Origin: Competibacteraceae bacterium UBA6584
Lineage (GTDB): Bacteria > Pseudomonadota > Gammaproteobacteria > Competibacterales > Competibacteraceae
Length of the DNA: 11,021 bases
NCBI GenBank assembly: GCA_002433805.1
Contig: DJIW01000055.1
Span: 1 to 11,021, forward strand
Direction of reading: 5' to 3'
This document shows, piece by piece, positions 1 through 5,645 of the stretch. The notes below the pieces were generated by a model, which was given only the letters and a program-made list of their open reading frames with translations, was not told the DNA's origin and did no database searches. How positions within the stretch are numbered: the first letter of the stretch is position 1; each line of letters starts with the position of its first letter. Both the position numbers and the translations under genes were made by a program.

Positions 1-285
1 GTGACGTTCCATCGGGCGCGTCGCCGGGGTAGGAGTCCCGCACCGGTGACGGTAAACACCATCTATCTCCAGGAAGCACACCCCCCTGCGGGAGAAACGG
101 CGCTGGAGTGGATGTTATTGACGAACTTGCCGGTGGATCATTTTGCCGCCGCCCAACGGTTGATTGGCTGTTATCAGGCCCGTTGGGAAATCGAATGGTA
201 TTTTCGCATCCATGCGGATCAAGCCGACATGGGCCGTCAAAGCCTTCGGTTTTCCGGCCTCGCAGCCCTTCTATCTCCACGTTAG
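1..285 (+). pseudogene. IS4-family transposase, C-terminal remnant
   Basis: The frame is open from the window edge, so the GTG at base 1 is probably not a true start and the gene began upstream. Residues 17-70 resemble the C-terminal catalytic part of IS4/Tn5-type DDE transposases: an 'EWMLLTNLPV' strand followed by 'CYQARWEIEWYFRI'. The family signature Y-(2)-R-(3)-E-(6)-K is present as Y58, R61 and E65 (the third acidic residue), but the Lys position is Ala72. Similarity stops abruptly after residue 70 (base 210); the remaining 24 residues look like out-of-frame translation. I infer that the element was cut at about base 210 and is inactive. The left part and both terminal repeats are outside the window or lost, so the IS cannot be named. 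Confidence 0.75.
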
Positions 286-328
286 GCATAATAAAGTTAC
301 AATTTATAGCAAAGGCTGGACGATTTGA
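212..328 (+). pseudogene. Possible 3' fragment of an unidentified gene
   Basis: Just after the transposase similarity stops, a different frame (+1 relative to the transposase) opens and gives 38 codons ending in TGA at 326-328. Its translation is rich in aromatic residues and looks like a natural protein C-terminus ('GFPASQPFYLHVRHNKV' in the middle, ending 'YSKGWTI'). I do not recognise the family. The ATG at 212 is probably accidental; the likelier reading is the tail of a gene whose 5' part was replaced by the IS remnant. No ribosome binding site is visible. It could also be a chance open frame. Confidence 0.3.
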
Positions 329-367
329 AAGCATTAAACAATCCATGCCTAATTGGTTGACGTTAGG
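282..367. repeat. Small cluster of TTAGG inverted and direct repeats
   Basis: TTAGGCAT at 282-289 has a perfect 8-base inverted copy, ATGCCTAA, at 345-352. ACGTTAGG occurs twice in direct orientation, at 279-286 and 360-367. CCTAA (348-352) can also pair with TTAGG (363-367) across a 10-base loop. The cluster lies between the transposase junction and the next gene. It may be debris of mobile-element ends. No element with matching ends was found. Confidence 0.3.
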
Positions 368-421
368 AGCTGTCGTCTATTGGAATCTCGGTGGTTTAGT
401 GATTAATAGAACGATCAACCC

Positions 422-874
422 ATGATGCGACTTATTAAGCTATTCATCGCGCTGCTCTTGATCCATGCTTCAGCGGTTGCTCAGCCCAAGATCAACCCGC
501 TCCAACAACGCGATATCGATTACGGATGTGGCTGCAGCTTTCATATCCCGCCGGCGCGGGGCGCGAAGGGTCAGCAGATTTTGCAATGGGAACTCGACGC
601 TCCGGCCAAAATGCGGGTGGACGGCGAGCTTCACCAGCTTAAAGTGACTGAAATCCGGCCGCGAGCGCTCGACTCCCGACCGGAACGCATCGGCGACAAG
701 ACCATTTTTAATCTGACCGCTCCAGCGCTCTCGGTCCGCGCCGTATGCACGGCCGTTGAGGTGTGCAAACCATCGGACGAATCCTGCGAATCCGTCAGCT
801 ACCGCGCGGTTCTCTCGGTGCGGGCGAAGTCGGGAACCGCGAAGATCAACGCCTGGGCCGTGTGCGGCTGTTAG
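422..874 (+). CDS. Secreted cysteine-rich protein of unknown function
   Basis: I do not recognise this 150-residue protein. The N-terminus is a Sec-type signal: positive residues at 3 and 6 (MMRLIK), a hydrophobic stretch of about residues 7-16, then 'ASAVAQ', which fits signal peptidase I cleavage near residue 20. No lipobox Cys is present, so the product is probably soluble in the periplasm or exported. The mature part has seven cysteines: C36, C38, C109, C115, C122, C148 and C150. They include two 'GCGC'/'CGC' pairs, one near the mature N-terminus and one as the last three residues. Spaced Cys pairs suggest disulphides or metal binding, but neither is demonstrated. The second codon is also ATG, so the start may be 425. 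A stretch of about 77 bases separates it from the acetyltransferase gene. Confidence 0.7.
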   Translation: MMRLIKLFIALLLIHASAVAQPKINPLQQRDIDYGCGCSFHIPPARGAKGQQILQWELDAPAKMRVDGELHQLKVTEIRPRALDSRPERIGDKTIFNLTAPALSVRAVCTAVEVCKPSDESCESVSYRAVLSVRAKSGTAKINAWAVCGC

Positions 875-951
875 CCGTCAATCCTTATCCCACGCTTCGA
901 TTTCTAAACAACTAACGAGTCGCTGACAGATCGAAACGAGAACCTGCGTTT

Positions 952-1476
952 ATGAGTAAGCCCGTCATCAAATTGCGCCACGCCGTGCCGGAAGACCTTG
1001 AGTTGCTGCGCTACTGGGACGATCAGCCCCACGTCGTCAGCTCCGATCCCAATGACGATTGGGGCTGGGAAACGGAATTGCGGCGGTCGCCCGCTTGGCG
1101 GGAGCACCTGATCGCCGAGGTGGGCGGCCGGCCTATCGGCTTTATCCAAATCATCGATCCGGCGCTGGAAGATAGCCACTATTGGGGAGATATTTCGCCC
1201 GGTTTGCGCGCGATTGATATCTGGATTGGAGAAGCCGATGCGCTTGGAAAAGGCTATGGAACCGCGATGATGGAACAAGCGCTCGAACGGTGCTTTAAAG
1301 ATGCTGCGGTGCGCGCGGTGCTTATCGATCCGCTCGCGACCAACACGGCCGCGCATCGTTTCTATCAACGGCTGGGCTTTCGCTTCCTGGAAGAGCGCGA
1401 TTTCGGCGACGATCACTGTTTCGTCTATCAACTTACCCGCGATCAATATCTTAAAACCACCCAAGATATGACCTAA
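952..1476 (+). CDS. GNAT acetyltransferase, AAC(6')-like
   Basis: This 174-residue protein has the size and layout of a single-domain GCN5-related N-acetyltransferase, which transfers acetyl from acetyl-CoA to an amine. An N-terminal 'IKLRHAVPEDLELLRYW' helix/strand opens the fold. Motif A, the pyrophosphate-binding loop, is 'LGKGYGT' at 98-104. The C-terminal acetyl-CoA element 'AAHRFYQRLGFR' ends at residue 144. The 'GLRAIDIWIGEADALGKGYGT' region resembles the AAC(6')-Ib-type aminoglycoside acetyltransferases and the related siderophore-type group. A drug substrate is inferred only; many chromosomal members act on other amines. The upstream sequence offers only a weak purine-rich stretch (ACGAGAA). 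The gene is 34 bases ahead of cobB on the same strand, so co-transcription is possible. Confidence 0.85.
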   Translation: MSKPVIKLRHAVPEDLELLRYWDDQPHVVSSDPNDDWGWETELRRSPAWREHLIAEVGGRPIGFIQIIDPALEDSHYWGDISPGLRAIDIWIGEADALGKGYGTAMMEQALERCFKDAAVRAVLIDPLATNTAAHRFYQRLGFRFLEERDFGDDHCFVYQLTRDQYLKTTQDMT

Positions 1477-1510
1477 GCGATTTCCCATCCCACGCACTGA
1501 TCGAATCCTC

Positions 1511-2800
1511 ATGTCCGCCACCTGTCCCGCTTTGTTGATCAGCGCTCCAGCGTCCGGTCAAGGCAAAACCACGCTCACCGCCGGTTTGGCCCGCCATCAC
1601 CGCAATCAAGGCCGCACGGTCAAGGTCTTCAAGACCGGCCCCGATTTTCTCGATCCGATGATTTTGGAGCGGGCTTCCGGCCAGCCGGTGTATCAGCTGG
1701 ATTTGTGGATGGTCGGCGAAGCATCCTGTCAGGCGTTACTGTACCAAGCCGCGCAAGAAGCGGATCTGATCTTGATCGAAGGCGTGATGGGCTTGTTCGA
1801 TGGGACGCCCTCCAGCGCCGACCTGGCCGGATTATTCGGGGTGCCGGTGCTGGCGCTGATCAACGCGCACGCCATGGCGCAGACTTTCGGAGCCGTCGCC
1901 CACGGTCTGGCGCATTATCGCTCGGGCTTGCCCTTTGCCGGGGTGTTGGCCAATCGGGTCGCGAGTTCGGGTCACGCCGCATTGCTGGCCGAGAGTTTGT
2001 CGCCCGATATCCGCTATTGGGGATGGTTGCTGCGCGATGGCGAGCTGAGCTTGCCCGACCGACATCTCGGCTTGGTGCAGGCGGCGGAAATCGCGGATTT
2101 GGAAGCGAGGTTGGAAAGCGCCGCCGCCCGGGTCGCCGAGACGGAACTGGCGGACTTGCCGCCGCCGGTCTCGTTTGCCGCCGCGCGCGGCGAAGCGCCG
2201 CCGAGGCTGTTGCAAGGACTGCGAATCGGCGTGGCGCGGGATACCGCTTTTGCGTTTCTCTATCACGCCAATCTGGATACGCTGTGCGCCTTGGGGGCGG
2301 AACTGGTGTTTTTTTCACCGCTGGCGGATGCCGAATTACCGGCGGTGGACAGCCTGTATCTCCCCGGCGGCTATCCCGAATTGCATCTTGACGCTTTGTC
2401 CGGCAATACCGGCATGCGCGAGGCGCTGCGGCGGCACCATCAAGCCGACAAACCGCTGTACGCCGAATGCGGCGGCCTGCTTTACACGCTGGAATCGCTG
2501 GCCGACCGAGAGGGCCATCGCGCGCCGATGTTGGGGTTGCTGCCGGGGCGAGCGGCGTTACAGTCGAAGCTGGTGAGTTTGGGAATGCAGGCGGTGGAGC
2601 TGCCGGAGGGCGAACTGCGCGGGCATACCTTCCATCATTCGCGCCTGGAAACCCCGCTGCAACCCCTGGCGCACGGCCGCCGGCAGCGCGACGGCAAGCC
2701 CGGCGAAGCGGTCTATCGCAGCGGACGGCTGACCGCATCTTATCTGCATCTGTATTTCGCTGGGAATCCGACCGCCGCCGCCAAGCTGTTTTTGCCCTAA
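1511..2800 (+). CDS. cobB: Cobyrinate a,c-diamide synthase (CobB/CbiA)
   Basis: The enzyme amidates the a- and c-acetate side chains of cobyrinic acid (or hydrogenobyrinic acid in the aerobic route) using glutamine and ATP, a step in cobalamin synthesis in the cytoplasm. The 429-residue length is usual for the family. The N-terminal synthetase domain has the P-loop 'SAPASGQGKTT' (11-21), 'KTGPDFLDP' (41-49) and 'EGVMGLFDG' (90-98). 'LPDRHLGL' (181-188) is a family signature. The C-terminal class I glutaminase-like domain has 'LPGGYPE' (284-290), the nucleophile Cys320 in 'AECGG', and the conserved His413 in 'SYLHLYF'. All key residues appear intact. No other cobalamin gene is in the window. 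Related amidases (DsrN on sirohaem, CfbB on Ni-sirohydrochlorin) share the fold, so the tetrapyrrole substrate is assigned by family, not by context. The name is unrelated to the sirtuin CobB. Confidence 0.93.
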   Translation: MSATCPALLISAPASGQGKTTLTAGLARHHRNQGRTVKVFKTGPDFLDPMILERASGQPVYQLDLWMVGEASCQALLYQAAQEADLILIEGVMGLFDGTPSSADLAGLFGVPVLALINAHAMAQTFGAVAHGLAHYRSGLPFAGVLANRVASSGHAALLAESLSPDIRYWGWLLRDGELSLPDRHLGLVQAAEIADLEARLESAAARVAETELADLPPPVSFAAARGEAPPRLLQGLRIGVARDTAFAFLYHANLDTLCALGAELVFFSPLADAELPAVDSLYLPGGYPELHLDALSGNTGMREALRRHHQADKPLYAECGGLLYTLESLADREGHRAPMLGLLPGRAALQSKLVSLGMQAVELPEGELRGHTFHHSRLETPLQPLAHGRRQRDGKPGEAVYRSGRLTASYLHLYFAGNPTAAAKLFLP

Positions 2801-2805
2801 CTTCA

Positions 2806-2835
2806 GCTCGATCGCGAGCGAAATGGACTACCATT
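2806..2835. terminator. Tandem small hairpins between cobB and bamE ends
   Basis: Two adjacent hairpins lie between the converging cobB and bamE genes: GCTCG-ATCG-CGAGC at 2806-2819 and AATGG-ACTA-CCATT at 2822-2835. No clean T-tract follows directly, though a T-rich stretch starts at 2838 and a run of six T lies at 2863-2868. The position fits a weak bidirectional terminator; the structure alone does not prove it. Confidence 0.3.
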
Positions 2836-2858
2836 CGATCTTGGCTTTTGCCGGCGGC

Positions 2859-3185
2859 CTAGTTTTTTACGACATCCAGCCGTTGCAGCGTTTCGCCGCT
2901 GAAGAATAGAGTAATGTGGCGTTGTTCGGTAATCTTGGCGCCTTTGCCGTACTGGTAGTAATAATCCCAGCGATCCTGATGGAACGGATCGGCGACCAAG
3001 GGCGTGCCGAGCAGGCGCTGCACTTCTTGTTTGGTCATGCCAGGATGCAATTGGGCGACGGTGGTTTCATCGATATGGTTGCCTTGGCGGACCGGGACGG
3101 TATAGAAGCTGGGCAGAAGCGAGCGGCAGCCGGTCGTCAGAACCAGCAGTAGGACACCGGCGGTGCGTAAGAATAACTGAGGCAT
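2859..3185 (-). CDS. bamE: Outer membrane assembly lipoprotein BamE (OmlA/SmpA)
   Basis: BamE is a small outer-membrane lipoprotein of the BAM complex, which folds and inserts beta-barrel proteins. Starting at the ATG at 3185 the product has 108 residues, with a signal peptide ending in the lipobox 'LTTGC' (lipidated Cys20). The +2 residue is Arg, not Asp, consistent with sorting to the outer membrane. The mature domain carries the family core 'LHPGMTKQEVQRLLGTP' followed by 'DRWDYYYQY'. A TTG codon three codons upstream (3194) could also be used; ATG is preferred and no convincing Shine-Dalgarno site separates the two. The gene diverges from fur, as omlA does in Pseudomonas aeruginosa. The C-terminus is short, ending just after the last predicted strand. 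Confidence 0.92.
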   Translation of the reverse strand: MPQLFLRTAGVLLLVLTTGCRSLLPSFYTVPVRQGNHIDETTVAQLHPGMTKQEVQRLLGTPLVADPFHQDRWDYYYQYGKGAKITEQRHITLFFSGETLQRLDVVKN

Positions 3186-3277
3186 GGAAGACAAGGTCCG
3201 GGTTGCTTGGTTGATTGGGCCACATCATAGCGTACAACGGCGACCCGCGGACAAGCGCAACCCCCGGAGCGTGCCAC
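3186..3277. promoter_or_regulatory. Divergent bamE/fur promoter region
   Basis: Only 92 bases separate the two start codons, so the promoters must overlap or abut. On the minus strand a good -10 element, TATGAT (plus-strand 3224-3229), faces bamE; the best -35 is TTGTCC (3249-3254) at a long 19-base spacing. On the plus strand TTGCTT (3203-3208) lies 17 bases before a poor -10, CATAGC (3226-3231), for fur. No convincing Fur box was found by eye, so autoregulation is not supported here. Confidence 0.4.
3266..3269 (+). promoter_or_regulatory. Shine-Dalgarno site that fixes the fur start
   Basis: GGAG at 3266-3269 lies eight bases before the GTG at 3278, an ideal spacing. No comparable site precedes the more upstream ATG at 3215, so this site supports the shorter Fur protein. 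Confidence 0.65.
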
Positions 3278-3745
3278 GTGGGCTCTAAAGAACTCAAACA
3301 GGCAGGGCTGAAAGTCACCTTGCCGCGGATGAAGATCCTCGACATGTTGCAGCAGCAGGACAGCCCGCACATGACCGCCGAGGCGATCTATCGAGCGTTG
3401 GTCGATTCCGGCGAGGAGGTCGGGCTGGCGACCGTTTATCGGGTATTGACCCAATTCGAATCGGCGGGACTGGTCAGACGCCATCATTTTGAAGGCGGCC
3501 ATTCGATTTTTGAACTGAATCAGGGCGAGCACCACGATCATATCGTGTGTCTGGAATGCGGGCGGATCGAGGAATTCTGCGATGAGGAAATCGAGCGGCG
3601 GCAGCAGGCGGTCGCGCTGCGGCTCGGTTTCGAATTGGCCGAGCATTGTCTGATTCTTTACGGGCATTGCGCCCATCCTGAATGCCCGCATCGCCCGGCG
3701 GAGGGCGGGGACTGCGACTCGCAGTCGGTGCGCAGGGAGAATTAG
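3278..3745 (+). CDS. fur: Ferric uptake regulator Fur
   Basis: Fur is a cytoplasmic dimeric repressor that binds DNA when loaded with Fe(II) and controls iron uptake genes. The GTG at 3278 gives 155 residues beginning M-GSKELKQAGLKVT, matching the usual Fur N-terminus and length. An upstream in-frame ATG at 3215 would add 21 residues of unlikely sequence. The recognition helix region is 'LATVYRVLTQFESAGLV' (50-66). Metal sites are intact: His-rich 'HHFEGGH' and 'EHHDH', the structural zinc pair C91-x2-C94 ('CLECG'), and C131/C136 near the C-terminus ('GHCAHPEC'). Genuine Fur is favoured over Zur or PerR by the bamE neighbour and overall similarity. The TAG stop overlaps the TAA stop of the convergent DUF4276-like gene, so no terminator separates them. 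Confidence 0.95.
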   Translation: MGSKELKQAGLKVTLPRMKILDMLQQQDSPHMTAEAIYRALVDSGEEVGLATVYRVLTQFESAGLVRRHHFEGGHSIFELNQGEHHDHIVCLECGRIEEFCDEEIERRQQAVALRLGFELAEHCLILYGHCAHPECPHRPAEGGDCDSQSVRREN

Positions 3746-4386
3746 CAGGGTTTTGAAGGTTCTACCGGTTTAGTCGCTATTTCAAGCAGGGCCGTGTGCA
3801 AGACTTGGAAACTTTTTGAGGTGTTACGGGTGGGGTCCATATAGGCGGCGATTGCTTGAGCTGCTTCTATCTTGCGCAAACCACCATTAAAGTAACCACC
3901 TTTGCGCAGAATTCGCTCGAATGTTTCCCAGGTACCCCCTCTAATGGCGTCTGGATCGCGATATTTTTGTTGTGAAGGAATGGTGGCCGGTACTCGTGGA
4001 TACGCGGCTTTCACCGCTTTCCAGTCACCGAAATACCAAGCTTCCAATTCCTCAATGGCAAGCCGGTTGACGATTTTGTAGGCTCGGTTTTCGGCCCGAT
4101 TTCGAGTTGTAAGACCGGTTTGGATAGCCATGCTTTCAAGGTTTGCTTTCAAGACCGCGCAGTCATCGTCATCACGGTCGACTACCACCACGATGCGCCA
4201 GTTTGGCGGGAGCCACCTTGCGTAACCGCGCAAGCGCTCCGGGAGCCGCGCGAGCAAATCGTCCTTGCATTGATGAACGTACACATCGAAAGTCGTCGCT
4301 CCCAGCATCTTGGGGAGTAACAAGCGCAAGGCGGCTTCCATGGACGGCTCCTCGACTAAGACCTCAACGTGTTCAACCTCGTTCAT
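3742..4386 (-). CDS. DUF4276-like protein with TOPRIM-type motifs, partner of ATPase
   Basis: This 214-residue protein resembles the DUF4276 family, seen beside ABC-type ATPases. The N-terminus reads 'VEVLVEEPSMEAAL' (7-20), the place of the conserved glutamate (E12/E13) of TOPRIM nucleases. The strand 'IVVVVDRDDDD' (65-75) supplies the DxD acidic pair (D70, D72) expected to bind Mg2+. 'EELEAWYFGDW' (112-122) is a second conserved block. The C-terminus is basic/polar without membrane segments, so it is probably cytosolic. I infer a metal-dependent nuclease or nucleic-acid effector controlled by the adjacent ATPase, as AriB is by AriA in PARIS; catalysis is not shown. Its ATG overlaps the ATPase stop (ATGA). 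Two 60-base samples are about 47-52% G+C against about 67% in recN, suggesting acquisition by transfer. Confidence 0.8.
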   Translation of the reverse strand: MNEVEHVEVLVEEPSMEAALRLLLPKMLGATTFDVYVHQCKDDLLARLPERLRGYARWLPPNWRIVVVVDRDDDDCAVLKANLESMAIQTGLTTRNRAENRAYKIVNRLAIEELEAWYFGDWKAVKAAYPRVPATIPSQQKYRDPDAIRGGTWETFERILRKGGYFNGGLRKIEAAQAIAAYMDPTRNTSKSFQVLHTALLEIATKPVEPSKPC

Positions 4387-5645
4387 CCGGGGCGGCCCCG
4401 CCGCTGAGGGGCACCGTGGTTGACCAGCGGATCTCCCACCCCAAAGCGTCCTTCAAGCCAAAGATGACCTAGAGAGGCGCCGGCGGAGAGGAAATCCGTC
4501 ACCCCTTGGATATCCGAAGCGCGCACAGCTTGTGTGTAACCTTGTTCGTCCCGATATAGAACCCGCACTTCTTCTGGCCGCATCGCGTTCAGGAAAAATG
4601 GGGAGTGGGTGGTGACCAGGAGTTGCGAATGCTGGGTGGCGGCGCGGCACTCTTCCGCCAGTTGGGGTAATAACCTGGGATGCAGGAAATTTTCGGGCTC
4701 CTCGATACCCACGAATTGCGGCGGCTCCGGCGCGTGTAACACCGTCAGGTAAGCCAGCAGCTTGAGAGTGCCGTCGGAGGCAAAACGGGACAGTACCGGG
4801 CGGTCAAAAGGAGCATCTTTGATTTGCAGCAACAGCCGGCCATCAGGCATCGGGTCGGCTAGAACTTTTTCCAGACGAGGAACGCGGCGGCGCAACACTT
4901 CAAAAATCGATTCCAGACAATCAGGATGTTGTTCCTTGAGGTACTGGATCACGTTTGGGAGGTTGTCCCCGGATTTGCTCAGTCGTTCTTGAGGGCCCGC
5001 TTCTGGCTGGCCGCGCGTATCATCGATGGAGAGATACGAGACATACCAATCGGTTATGAACTCGCGCAAGGCCGCCACGCGCGGATGCTCGGCAAACTGG
5101 CCGAGGGTGTTGACCGCGATCAGATCGGCGGATCGCAGCGGGGATTCGATCCGCTTATCGCTTTCGTCCGGCTCTTTGCCACTGATCGCCGACCCTTGAC
5201 CACGCCGGTAATCCAGAAACCGGAACGGTTGGCCAACCCGTTTGCCACGTCTCCAAGCCAGCCATTCCTCGGCGACGAAAACCTTGCCGCCTTCTTCGTC
5301 CACGGCGAGGTGAAAAGTGATCAAAGGTGTGCCTGGTAATTCGCGATACTTGAGTTCAAATACGATGGGACCATTTTGCCCCCGAGTCTTGAGTTCCCGC
5401 GCTCGGCCGCGCCGATCCCAAGCGTGCCGCAGGCCGAATTGGAAGCACTCGGAGAGAAAATTGAAAACGTCAAAAACGGTCGATTTACCGCTGCCGTTAG
5501 GGCCGAGCAACACGGTGATTGGGGTAATCTCCCTAAGTTCTATAGCTTTGAGTGCCCGGTAGTTTTCAACGCGCAGGTATTCGATGCGGGCCGTTTTTTG
5601 ACTGGAACGGCTTTTGGTTTTTAGCGGTGGTTTTTTAGCCGTCAT
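4383..5645 (-). CDS. OLD/AriA-like ABC-type AAA ATPase
   Basis: This 420-residue protein is an SMC-like ABC ATPase of the AAA_15/AAA_21 type, soluble and cytosolic. After a basic tail of about 20 residues comes 'IEYLRVENYRALK' (21-33), typical of the RecF/OLD N-terminal strand. Walker A is 'GPNGSGKST' (48-56). The signature-like loop is 'FASDGTLKLLAYL' (288-300), Walker B is 'FVGIEEPENFLHP' (311-323) and the switch His347 lies in 'LLVTTHSPFF'. No long coiled coil or fused TOPRIM domain is present; that activity is apparently supplied by the next gene. The start overlaps the recN stop by ATGA and lacks a clear Shine-Dalgarno site, implying translational coupling to recN. The last 20 residues are low-complexity and basic. 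I infer a sensor ATPase of a two-gene defence module, but this exact pair's function is not known to me. Confidence 0.88.
   Translation of the reverse strand: MTAKKPPLKTKSRSSQKTARIEYLRVENYRALKAIELREITPITVLLGPNGSGKSTVFDVFNFLSECFQFGLRHAWDRRGRARELKTRGQNGPIVFELKYRELPGTPLITFHLAVDEEGGKVFVAEEWLAWRRGKRVGQPFRFLDYRRGQGSAISGKEPDESDKRIESPLRSADLIAVNTLGQFAEHPRVAALREFITDWYVSYLSIDDTRGQPEAGPQERLSKSGDNLPNVIQYLKEQHPDCLESIFEVLRRRVPRLEKVLADPMPDGRLLLQIKDAPFDRPVLSRFASDGTLKLLAYLTVLHAPEPPQFVGIEEPENFLHPRLLPQLAEECRAATQHSQLLVTTHSPFFLNAMRPEEVRVLYRDEQGYTQAVRASDIQGVTDFLSAGASLGHLWLEGRFGVGDPLVNHGAPQRRGRPG
4387..4400 (-). promoter_or_regulatory. GC hairpin covering the putative ribosome site of the DUF4276-like gene
   Basis: Read on the minus strand, CGGGG-CCG... 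pairs with CCCCG in a five-base-pair hairpin that ends one base before the ATG at 4386. The GGGG in its 5' arm is the only Shine-Dalgarno-like sequence, nine bases from the start. A hairpin there would hold the site closed unless ribosomes translating the ATPase open it. It lies inside the ATPase coding region, so it may simply reflect its Gly/Arg/Pro codons. Confidence 0.35.

Noticed and set aside
281..367. GTTAGGC and GCCTAAT motifs reminiscent of integron attC core sites
   Set aside because: The R'-like and R''-like motifs are in the wrong order or only ten bases apart, with no internal L boxes and no cassette structure or integrase.
904..1521. Long minus-strand open frame opposite the acetyltransferase gene
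   Set aside because: It mirrors a gene with clear GNAT motifs; its translation shows no recognisable domain and is explained by codon bias in GC-rich DNA.
1860..2834. 324-codon minus-strand frame opposite cobB
   Set aside because: The product is Arg/Pro/Ala-rich shadow sequence and cobB on the other strand has all catalytic motifs.
3186..3277. Fur box in the fur/bamE promoter region
   Set aside because: No sequence close to the GATAATGATAATCATTATC consensus was found on either strand.
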